Shown here in pieces: positions 51,201 to 57,856 of a DNA stretch of 64,000 nucleotides. Below the pieces are notes generated by a model. That model was not told the origin of the DNA. It did no database searches and saw only the letters and a list, made by a program, of their open reading frames with translations. A program made the position numbers and the translations under genes. The stretch's first letter is position 1; every line of letters starts with the position of its first letter. The stretch is from NCBI GenBank assembly GCA_034336665.1, contig CM067589.1, forward strand, positions 1,497,720 to 1,561,719, read 5' to 3'. The DNA comes from Luscinia megarhynchos (taxonomy: Eukaryota; Chordata; Aves; Passeriformes; Turdidae).

Positions 51201-54200
51201 TACGGGCACCCACCCACCCCTGGGGGACACACCTGGGGCACCTGGGGTACCCAGAGCCACCTGGGGGCACCCAGAAACACCTGGGGTACCCACTCACCTG
51301 GGGTACCCACCCACCCAGCCTGCTGCCCTCTCCTCCATGCGCCCAGTAAGGGCACCTGGGGCACACACCTGGGGCACCCAGAGCCACCTGGGGTACCCTG
51401 AGCCACCTGGAGCACCCACCCACCCAGCCTGCTGCCCTCCTCCGTGCACCCAGTATGGGCACCCACTCACCTGGGGGCACCCAGAGCCACCTGGGCTGGG
51501 CCAGGACAGTCCTGACCCGCTTGTCCCCCCCAGAGCGGCGCCTGCACCTTTGGGGAGACCGTGCTGTGCGAGCTGGGCAACCCCTTCAAGAGGAACCAGA
51601 GGGTGAGAGTGCCCCCAGTGCCCCCCAGTGCCCCCCAGTGCCCCCACTGTTCCCTGGACCTTCCTGGGGGGCTCAGCAGGTGGGGTGCAGCTGAGCTGCT
51701 CCCTGTCCCCGCGCTGCAGGCAGAGCTGACCATCACCTTCGAAGCCATCGGGATCATGCTGGACACGCGGGAGGTGTCGGTGTGGCTGGAGCTGTCCACG
51801 TGAGTGGGGGGTGGGACAGGGGTGGGGGTGTCCCCTTGGGGTGGGGACATGGTGGCCCTGGACAGTCCCTTTGGGATTGGGGACATGCCAGCCCCGGTCC
51901 CCTGGCAGGCAGAGCACCCAGGAGGATCTGCAGCCCGTGCTGGCCAAGCTGCTGGTGGATTACAGCATCCAGTCCTCGCTGAGCATGTGAGTGTCCCCTG
52001 GTCCCCTCTGTGTCCCCTCTGTGTCCCCTCCATTCCCCCCACCCCAGTCTGGCTGTGTCACCCTCCGTGTGGCAGCAATGGGGTGTCCCCTGTGCCCCTC
52101 ACGCTGTTCCCATCCCCCATCCCGTTCCCAGAGCCTCCTCCCACATCCAGTCCTACTTCAGCGGGACCGTGGTGGGCGAGTCGGCCATGAAGCAGGAGCA
52201 GGACGTGGGCAGCCCCCTCACCTTCGACTTCCAGGTGAGCTGGGTGTGGTCAGCACATTTGGGAATGTGGCAGGGAAGTGGATTTGGGAATTCCAGACTC
52301 CACCTCCCTCCCTGCCCACAGGTGACCACCAAGGGCGAGTCCCTGGGCACGCTGGGCACCATCCTGCTGGGCTTTGAGTGGCCCTACGAGATCCCCAATG
52401 GCAAATGGCTGCTGTACCCCACCGAGATCCTGGTGAACGGCAACGACACCTGCCACCCCCCCGGGGGGCTCATCAACCCCCTCAACCTCACCGTGAGTCC
52501 CCTGTGCCCCCAGGGCCGTGTCCCTGCCCCACCACGGGGGTCTCAGGCTCTGATGGGGCTCGTGTTCCCCCTCAGCTGCTGCAGGACCAGGCTCCATCCC
52601 GGCACAGACGGGAGCTGGAGCCCCCCGAGCCGGGCGAGCCCCCGGTCATTTTGGCCACCGGCCGGCGCCCGAGGTCCGAGACGGTGCTGGTGAGTGAGGG
52701 GGTTCAGGGGGGTGGGACAGGTCACTGTCCCCAAAGTTTCCTGGCACCAGGGTGGTGCTTTGCAGTACCAGGCTCTGTCCACAGGGGGCAGCAATTTTGG
52801 GGAGCTGCAGTACCGGGTGTGCCCACAGGGGGGCAGCACTTTTAGGGGTGCTGCAGTGCCGGGTGTGCCCACAAGAGGGGGCAGCACTTTTGGTTCGCTG
52901 CAGTACCAGGCTCTGTCCACAGGGGGTAGCACTTTTGGTGCACTGCAGTACTGGTTGTGCCCACAAGGGGGCAGCACTTTTAGGGATTCTGCAGTACCAG
53001 TTTTGCCCACAAGGGGCAGCACTTTTAGGGGCACTGCAGTACCAGTTTTGCCCACAAGGGGGCAGCACTTTTACGTGTTCTGCAGTACCGGTTGTGCCCA
53101 AAAGGGGGCAGCACTTTTGGGGCGCTGCAGTACTGGTTGTGCTCACAAGGGGGCAGCACTTTTAGGGGCGGTGCAGTACTGGTTGTGCCCACAAGGGGGC
53201 AGCACTTTTAGGGACTCTGCAGTACCAGTTTTGCCCACAGGGGGCAGCACTTTTAGGGCGCTGCAGTACTGGTTGTGCCCACAGGGGGGCAGCACTTTTA
53301 GGGATTCTGCAGTACCAGTTTTGCCCACGGGGGGGGCAGCACTTTTAGGTGTTCTGCAGTACCGGTTGTGCCCACAAGGGGGCAACATTTCTAGGGGCGC
53401 TGCAGTACCTGTTGTGCCCACAGGGGGCAGCACTTTTAGGGACTCTGCAGTACCAGTTTTGCCCACAGGGGGCAGCACTTTTGGGGCGCTGCAGTACCGG
53501 TTTTCTCCACAAGGGGGCAGTAATTTTAAGGGTGCTGCAGTACCACTTTTGTTCACAAGGGGGCAGCCCTTTTGGGGCACTGCAGTACCGGTTGTACCCA
53601 CAAGGCGCAGCACTTTGGGGCGCTGCAGTACCGGTTGTGCCCACAAGGGGGCAGCACTTTTAGGGAGTCTGCAGTACCAGTTTTGCCCAGAGGGGGCAGC
53701 ACTTTTAGGGGCACTGCAGTACCGGTTGTGCCCACAGGGGGCAGCACTTTTAGGATTCTGCAGTACCAGTTTTGCCCACAAGGGGGCAGCACTTTTACGT
53801 GTTCTGCAGTACCGGTTGTGCCCACAAGGGGGCAGCCCCTTTTGGTGCACTGCAGTACCGGTTGTGCCCACAAGGGGCCAGCACTTTTACGTGTCCTGCA
53901 GTACCGGGTGTGCCCACAAGGGGGCAGCACTTTTAGGGGTGCTGCAGTACCGGTTGTGCCCACAAGGGGGCAGCACTTTTAGGGGTGCTGCAGTACCGGT
54001 TGTGCCCACAAGGGGGCAGCACTTTTAGGGGTGCTGCAGTACCGGGTGTCCCCACAAGGGGGCAGCAGTACTCTTACCCTGCCCCGTGTCCCCAGAGCTG
54101 CTCGGCGGGCACGGCGCGCTGCGTGTGGTTCGAGTGTCCCCTGCGGCACACGCAGCTCCCCTCCAGCTTCAGCCTCCGCGCCCGCGTCTGGAACAGCACC

Positions 54201-56179
54201 TTCATCGAGGTCAGCGCTGGGGCTGCGGGCTGGGGGCTGCCCCAGCCCCTGGGGGTGTTAAACAGGGCACAGAGTGTGCTCAGGGAGTGGCAGCCACCCC
54301 TGTGTGTCCCTGTTGTCACCTGTGTCACACCTCCTTTTGTGTCCACCATCATCATCATCATCATCATCATCCTCCCCCTCTTTCATCCGTGTGTGTCCCA
54401 CCTGTGTCCCTGTCCCTCACCTGTGTCCCTCTCCCTCACCCATGTCCCTGTCCCTCACCTGTGTTCCTGTCCCTCACCCATGTCCCTGTCCCTCTCCCGT
54501 GTCCCTGTCCATCATCTGCCTGTCCCTGTCCCTCACCTGTATCCCTGTCCACCATCCCTGTGTCCCTGTCCCTCACCCATGTCCCCTGTCCCCACCTGTG
54601 TCCCTGTCCCTCACCCAGTGTCCCTGTCCCACCCATGTCCCTGTCCCACCCGTGTCCCTGTCCATCATCTGCCTGTGCCTGTCCCTCACCGTGTCCCCCC
54701 GTCCCCAGGAATTCCGGGACTTTGACCGTGTGAAGGTGACGGGCACGGCCACGCTGTTCCTGCGCTCGCAGGTGCCCACCATCACCATGAGGAACCACAC
54801 GGTGCGGGTGAGCCAGGCCAGGGAGCCCTTACTGGGCAAACTGGGGCAAACTGGGCAGGGCTAGGGGCCAGGCTGGAGCTCCGTGCCCCCAACGAGGCCC
54901 TTCCCTCCCGCCCAGTTCTCGGTGGACGTGGACTCGGAGCTGCAGGAGGAGCAGCCGGCCGAGATCGCGCTCTGGCTGGTGCTGGTGTCGGTGGCAGCCG
55001 GGCTGCTGCTGCTGGGGCTCATCATCCTCCTCCTCTGGAAGGTGAGGGGGGTCCCCAAAGCCCCTTCCCGGGGAGGAGGGGCTGCAGGCGCTGTGCTCAG
55101 ACCTCGTGTGCCCCCCTGGCTGCCTCCTCCCTGCCTGGCGAGGGCTGCGGCTGGGAGATTGTCCCCGCGGCTGGGAGATTGTCCCCACGGCTGGGAGATT
55201 GTCCCCACGGCTGGGAAACTGTCCCCACGGCTGGGAGATTGTCCCCACGGCTGGGAGATTGTCCCCGAGGCTGGGAGATTGTCCCCGCGGCTGGGAGATT
55301 GTCCCCACGGCTGGGAAACTGTCCCCGCGGCTGGGAGATTGTCCCCAGAGCTGGGAGATTGTCCCCGCGGCTGGAATTGCCCCCCGGGGGTGGCAGGTGT
55401 CCCCCAGGTGGGAGGTGCCCTCCCGGGAGGAAGATTCCCAGCCGGAGAGGGATGAGGAAGAGGAGCAGAGACATTCCCGGCTCGTCCTGGGGCGCAGAAC
55501 ACTCGGGGCTGTGCGCCCGAAGAAGGGCGGATCTCCTGGGGGACCCCCAGATTCCTGAAGCCCCCCCTTTTGCCCTGCCGGTTGCGCAGGACCCCCGCAC
55601 CCCGCGGGGAGCCCCCGCCGCCCCGGCCCCTGACCCTGTGCCCTTCCCTGCAGTGCGGGTTCTTCCGGCGGGCCAACACCCGCGCCATGTACGAGGCCAA
55701 GGGGCAGAAGGCCGAGATGAGGATCCAGCCGTCGGAAACCGAGCGGCTGACGGATGACTACTAACGGGGGGCACCCCCCGCGCCCCCCGGGCCCCGCCGG
55801 GTAATGCCCCGAGGGGCCGGGCTGCGGCGGCGCCTTCCTCCTCTTCAGCCTCCTCCTCTTCCTCTGTCCCGCAGGCTCCCCGCAGGGCGCCGGGGTCTCT
55901 CCAGGATTGCTGCCGCTCCTTTGCTGCTCTCTCCGCCGCCTCGGGGGTCTCTCTCCGTGCCCCCGACCCTCCCAGCCCCTCGCTGACCCGCTGTCCTCTC
56001 TCTCCCCCCGTTCCCAGTGTGATTTTTTCCAGCGGACCCGCTATTACCGGATCATGCCCAAGTACCACGCGGTGCGGATCCGGCAGGAGCAGCGCTACCA
56101 GCCCGGGGGGCTCCTGCCCCGCCGCCGCCGCAAGAAGCTCTGGGTGACCAAGTGGCAGGAGCCGGACAAGTACTACTGA
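33056..56179 (+). CDS. ITGA3: Integrin alpha 3 (laminin receptor subunit)
   Basis: Alpha chain of integrin alpha3-beta1, a plasma-membrane receptor for laminins 332 and 511. Coding exons: 33056-33261, 39656-39777, 39862-39944, 41876-42120, 42678-42761, 43862-44069, 44991-45185, 45970-46062, 47313-47447, 47548-47634, 47717-47784, 48621-48757, 49675-49821, 49900-49997, 50544-50709, 51534-51602, 51720-51799, 51909-51986, 52132-52234, 52322-52492, 52576-52689, 54096-54209, 54709-54807, 54916-55041, then tail A 55654-55764 or tail B 56018-56179. About 1,046 residues with tail A (human 1,051). Visible are a signal peptide ending before FNLD, FG-GAP propeller repeats with DLNSDG, DVNQDG and DMDGNS calcium loops, a furin site, a transmembrane helix and the juxtamembrane FF-R motif. 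Exons 4, 7, 8 and 9 have small frame errors. All other splice phases agree. Confidence 0.97.
33262..39655 (+). repeat. ITGA3 intron 1 (6.4 kb) with several arrays
   Basis: A 16-base GTGTCCCCAGTTCGGG array (about 14 copies) lies at about 34,838-35,065. GGGGACAGAGGGGACACGGC-type units lie at about 37,055-37,455. A GTCCCAGGTGCCGTGTCCCC array spans about 37,500-38,375. A 20-base GGGTGTCCATCCCAAATCAG array of some 30 copies spans about 38,690-39,295. Between them is unique GC-rich DNA with (TCCG)n at 35,810-35,845. I see no exon. Confidence 0.8.
39990..40425 (+). repeat. ITGA3 intron 3: ~30-base minisatellite
   Basis: Units share TTACACACCCAGATCCCAAA with CCTGGTTCC or CCCGGCTCC. About 14 copies follow exon 3 and precede the exon 4-bearing array. 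Confidence 0.85.
40440..41875 (+). repeat. ITGA3: Array of duplicated exon 4 acceptor edges
   Basis: CCCTGTGTGTCCCTG filler alternates with eight copies of the first part of exon 4, each preceded by an AG acceptor. The copies start at 40471, 40603, 40736, 40982, 41161, 41345, 41529 and 41696; the genuine exon starts at 41876. The last five intervals are 167-184 bases. Copies 5 and 6 reproduce up to about 67 exon bases ([18 protein letters not shown]) almost perfectly, while the first four are degenerate. Reading on from a copy soon meets a stop, so use of a decoy would truncate the protein. Confidence 0.9.
41876..42120 (+). CDS. ITGA3: ITGA3 exon 4 with a frame error
   Basis: The exon begins [13 protein letters not shown] in phase 0 and runs through [20 protein letters not shown] and [20 protein letters not shown], closely like other alpha 3 chains. 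From about 42,075 to 42,092 the frame is off by one: the expected [11 protein letters not shown] appears in a different frame. The exon is 245 bases, whereas the flanking phases (0 in, 1 out) need a length leaving remainder 1. A one-base insertion or two-base loss in the GCAGCAGCAGCTGCC stretch explains it. This is the last link in the nine-copy array. Confidence 0.9.
42121..42677 (+). repeat. ITGA3 intron 4: G-rich repeat
   Basis: Irregular GGGGGCAGGGGAGGGTTTGG and TTCTGGGGGG units fill the whole 557-base intron. The transcript strand is strongly G-rich with many G-run clusters able to form quadruplexes. Confidence 0.8.
42780..43850 (+). repeat. ITGA3 intron 5: GATCGATC array
   Basis: About 1.07 kb of TCTGATCGATCCCGGGGGTC units (20-30 bases) with several dozen GATCGATC palindromes. 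It fills the intron between exon 5 and exon 6. Confidence 0.9.
44075..44860 (+). repeat. ITGA3 intron 6: two G-rich minisatellites
   Basis: A 26-base unit with GGGAGTGGGGAGGGGCTGCG (about 13 copies) spans 44,085-44,435. It is followed to about 44,850 by units built on AAGGGTGGGGGTCTC. Confidence 0.85.
44991..45185 (+). CDS. ITGA3: ITGA3 exon 7, disrupted by several indels
   Basis: The exon starts [20 protein letters not shown], a propeller blade. The expected frame then breaks: a G is missing near 45,047, others are off between about 45,100 and 45,150, and the blade resumes as GDVNQDGFQ before the donor, where one G too many disturbs the phase. Read literally the exon meets an in-frame stop. 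Calcium-loop residues D-N-D-G are preserved, which favours base-level error over decay. Confidence 0.75.
45190..45860 (+). repeat. ITGA3 intron 7: ~50-base minisatellite
   Basis: About 13 units with GGAGGATAATTGGGAAAAAA and CTCTGGGGGGTTTGG, nearly filling the intron. Confidence 0.9.
45970..46062 (+). CDS. ITGA3: ITGA3 exon 8, small frame error
   Basis: [20 protein letters not shown] is a clear alpha 3 propeller segment, ending in frame at the donor. At the 5' end DVM is followed by extra bases in ATGGGTGGGGGCTCTCTTTC, so VGAPFEG is not read in one frame. One net base is in excess relative to the phase 1 junction with exon 7. Confidence 0.8.
46063..47312 (+). repeat. ITGA3: Array of duplicated exon 9 acceptor edges
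   Basis: A CCCCAAAACA repeat (46,063-46,500) leads into eight units of 85-119 bases. Each ends in an AG acceptor followed by a copy of the first 30-37 bases of exon 9. The copies start at 46508, 46627, 46736, 46822, 46918, 47025, 47124 and 47228; the real exon starts at 47313. Copy 47124 preserves an open [12 protein letters not shown], which the real exon has lost through a one-base deficit in a G run. Confidence 0.9.
47313..47447 (+). CDS. ITGA3: ITGA3 exon 9, one-base deficit
   Basis: After VLSG the frame shifts in GGGCGGGCTGG; the duplicated unit at 47,124 has GGGGCGGGGCTGG and stays in frame. From there [20 protein letters not shown] and [15 protein letters not shown] are intact, including the third calcium loop DMDGNSYPD. 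Donor GTACAG. Confidence 0.85.
47800..48600 (+). repeat. ITGA3 intron 11: GGGGACAGGTGACAC array
   Basis: About 800 bases of GGGACAGGTGACACGGGGAC and ACAGGGACATGG units fill the intron between exons 11 and 12. Confidence 0.9.
48765..49580 (+). repeat. ITGA3 intron 12: polypyrimidine tract with CTTC and CATC arrays
   Basis: About 800 bases, almost wholly C and T on the transcript strand: CCTCCCTCCTTC units, then (CTTC)n at 49,265-49,370 and (CATC)n at 49,413-49,515. The mirror-symmetric homopyrimidine tract can form triplex DNA. Array length is likely polymorphic. Confidence 0.95.
49998..50543 (+). repeat. ITGA3 intron 14: GTGTCACC array
   Basis: About 480 bases of GGTGTCACTGTGCCACGG and GGGTGTCCCTGTCCCCC units between exons 14 and 15. 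Confidence 0.85.
50544..50709 (+). CDS. ITGA3: ITGA3 exon 15, source of duplicated donors
   Basis: [20 protein letters not shown] and [13 protein letters not shown] are typical alpha 3 leg-region sequence. The exon ends SLLPSSVRP in phase 0 at donor GTACGG. The last 27 bases plus the donor are the sequence amplified downstream. Confidence 0.95.
50710..51533 (+). repeat. ITGA3: Array of duplicated exon 15 donor edges
   Basis: Six further copies of the last 27 bases of exon 15 with their donor start at 50787, 50878, 51040, 51173, 51317 and 51426, separated by CACCTGGGGTACCC filler. The first four keep GTACGG; the last two have GTAAGG and GTATGG. The copy ending at 50,904 is 195 bases (65 codons) past the genuine donor, with no stop between, so its use would give an in-frame extension. 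Confidence 0.9.
52576..52689 (+). CDS. ITGA3: ITGA3 exon 21: furin cleavage region
   Basis: Encodes the heavy/light chain cleavage segment. [14 protein letters not shown] contains R-H-R-R, matching the furin R-X-K/R-R rule (human alpha 3 has a run of arginines here). The exon ends RSETVL in phase 0. Confidence 0.9.
52745..54075 (+). repeat. ITGA3 intron 21: 45-base array with CTCF-like cores
   Basis: About 29 units of roughly 45 bases: GCAGTACCGGTTGTGCCCAC, AAGGGGGCAGCACTTTTAGG and a short linker. Each unit carries CCCACAAGGGGGCAGCA or a close variant, which fits the CTCF core (CCASYAGRKGGCRS) except for A at one C/T position. All units point the same way. Confidence 0.9.
54345..54695 (+). 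repeat. ITGA3 intron 22: (ATC)n and CCCTGTCC array
   Basis: (CAT)n at about 54,347-54,371 followed by GTCCCTGTCCCTCACCTGT units to 54,695, just before the exon 23 acceptor. Confidence 0.85.
54916..55041 (+). CDS. ITGA3: ITGA3 exon 24: transmembrane helix
   Basis: [20 protein letters not shown] leads into the membrane helix [20 protein letters not shown] and ends WK in phase 0. Both alternative tail exons join here in frame. Confidence 0.97.
55140..55380 (+). repeat. ITGA3 intron 24: 20-base minisatellite, ~11 copies
   Basis: Perfect-register CTGGGAGATTGTCCCCACGG units with CGCGG, GAGG and AACTG variants. Confidence 0.95.
55654..55764 (+). CDS. ITGA3: ITGA3 exon 25: cytoplasmic tail A
   Basis: [20 protein letters not shown] then [10 protein letters not shown] and stop: the A-type tail (36 residues). 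The integrin GFFKR juxtamembrane motif reads GFFRR, a conservative change. Confidence 0.95.
   Translation, partial: CGFFRRANTRAMYEAKGQKAEMRIQPSETERLTDDY
56018..56179 (+). CDS. ITGA3: ITGA3 exon 26: alternative cytoplasmic tail B
   Basis: [20 protein letters not shown] and [13 protein letters not shown] then stop: the B-type tail (53 residues). Acceptor CCCAG, phase 0. Skipping of exon 25 gives this form, which in mammals is tissue-restricted. Confidence 0.93.
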   Translation, partial: CDFFQRTRYYRIMPKYHAVRIRQEQRYQPGGLLPRRRRKKLWVTKWQEPDKYY

Positions 56180-56554
56180 CCCCCCGTCCCCCCCGGGCCC
56201 CTGCGAGGGGGGCTGTGACTTTGCACAAGCGCGTCTCTCCCCGTGCCCGTCCCCTCGGGCGCGGCCGCCCCCGGTTTTGGCTCCCGAACCCTCTCCTGGG
56301 CTCCCGAACCCTCTCCTGGGCTCCCGCAGCCCCTCCCCGGCTCGCCCGGGGGGCTCTTGCACGCCCGTGCCTTGCACGCTTGTGGGGGCTCCCAGTGTGC
56401 CCCCCCTGCTCCCCAAAATGCTGCTGGGCTCACCGAGTGCCTTCCCCCCGCGCTGACACTCCGCTCGCCACCTCGCTGTCCTTGTCCGTGTCCCTGTCCT
56501 TGTCCCTGTGCCTGTCCCTGTCCCTGTCCCCTGTTCTTGTCTCCTGTTCTTGTC

Positions 56555-56586
<32 letters not shown>

Positions 56587-56617
56587 CTGTCCCCTGTTCT
56601 TGTCCCCTGTTCTTGTC

Positions 56618-56674
<57 letters not shown>

Positions 56675-57040
56675 CAGCCACTCTGGGACAAACTGGGACA
56701 CGCTCCCCTCGGTGCTGGGACCCCTCTGCTTTCCCCCCGGGGTGAAAATTTGGGGAGCTCATTCCCTCCTGCGCCCCCTCCCCATCCCCAGCCCCTCGGG
56801 GGTCTCCCTGCTGTGACTGGGGGGGTGCAGCGCTCCGGGCCGTGTCCCCCCCGCCGCAAACCCTCGCCCCCCGCCCCTGGGGTTAAATTATTCCGTGTCT
56901 CTGGTGTTTGGTGTCCAGTCCCAGCGTGCTGTCGGTACTGGGGGCTGCTGGGGAGGGGGTCCTGCACCCCCAGCCGGCCCCCAAAGCCCCCCCCACCCCT
57001 TTCTCGCCGGGGCACAATAAAGCCTCGCTCTGGGATTTTT
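56180..57040 (+). other. ITGA3: ITGA3 3' untranslated region
   Basis: GC-rich tail with a (TCCCTG)n/(TTGTCCCCTGTTC) repeat at about 56,478-56,675. It ends at the polyadenylation signal near 57,016. No other gene fits in it. Confidence 0.8.
57016..57021 (+). terminator. ITGA3: ITGA3 polyadenylation signal AATAAA
   Basis: Canonical AATAAA in GGCACAATAAAGCC, 837 bases after the tail B stop, followed within 30 bases by T- and GT-rich sequence (TTTTTAACC then GTGTC). Confidence 0.9.
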
Positions 57041-57284
57041 AACCTCGTGTCCCCTCCGTGTCATGGCTGGGGGTGGGATGGGGTTTGGGGGGGGTTGGGG
57101 GGTTTTTGGGGATGGGGGCAAAAAGAGGAGGGGGGTTGATGTACGCCGGGGGTAGGAGGTGGTGAGGAGGATAATGCGGAGGTTGGGGTGGGCTCAGACC
57201 CCTCCAAACCCTCGGGAAAGGCTCAAACCCCCCCAAAACACCCCGGGATGGGGCCGGGGACCCCCGAGGGGCTGATGGGAACCC

Positions 57285-57856
57285 TGAATATGCAAATGAG
57301 CGGCGGCGCTGCAGCGAGGGGCGGGGCCCAAAGCGGAGCGCGCCCTGATTGGCCGCGAGGCGGTGATTGGCAGCGGGGCGGGCAGCATTGGCTCCGTTGG
57401 GGGCGTGGCTCTCGGTGATTGACAGCGGGGCGGGCAGCATTATTTCCATTAAAGGGCGTGGCTCGCTGTGATTGACAGGGGGCGGGGAGCATTATTTCCG
57501 TTGAGGGGCGTGGCTTTCAGTGATTGACAGGAAGCGGGCAGCATTATTTCCGTTGAGGGGCGTGGCTCTCGGTGATTGACAGCAGGGCGTGCCCAACGGC
57601 GAAGCCGGATTAGCAGGGCGGGTGGGCGGGGCTTGAGGCAGAGCGGGCGCTGATTGGCCGAGGGGCGGTGATTGACAGCGGGTGTGTTGTTTGCGCGCGG
57701 TGCGGCGGGGGCGGGGCCGGGCCCGGGGCTCACGGGGCCCTGAGGGGACTCTGAGGGGGCGCTGAGGGGGCGCTGAGGGGAATTTTGGGGGACGCTGAGG
57801 GGGCGCTGAGGGGATTTTGGGGGGACGCTGAGGGGACACGGGGGCACAGCGGGGCC
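57285..57856 (+). promoter_or_regulatory. PDK2: PDK2 promoter with tandem PBX-MEIS-like sites
   Basis: CpG-rich, TATA-less upstream region. There is an exact octamer ATGCAAAT (57,290-57,297) and reverse CCAAT boxes (TGATTGG at 57,346, 57,364 and 57,651). TGATTGACAG, the PBX-MEIS/PREP composite consensus, starts at 57,416, 57,469, 57,521, 57,573 and 57,669. The first four sit in a 52-53 base tandem unit that also carries GGGGCGTGGC (KLF/Sp type) and CATTATTTCCGTT. The unit TGATTGGCAG at 57,364 is in the same register. GGGGACGCTGAGG repeats (57,735-57,840) lie in the probable 5' UTR. Confidence 0.65.

Noticed and set aside
55140..55380. CRISPR-like regular array of 20-base units
   Set aside because: Units are contiguous with no unique spacers, in an intron of a vertebrate gene; it is a minisatellite.
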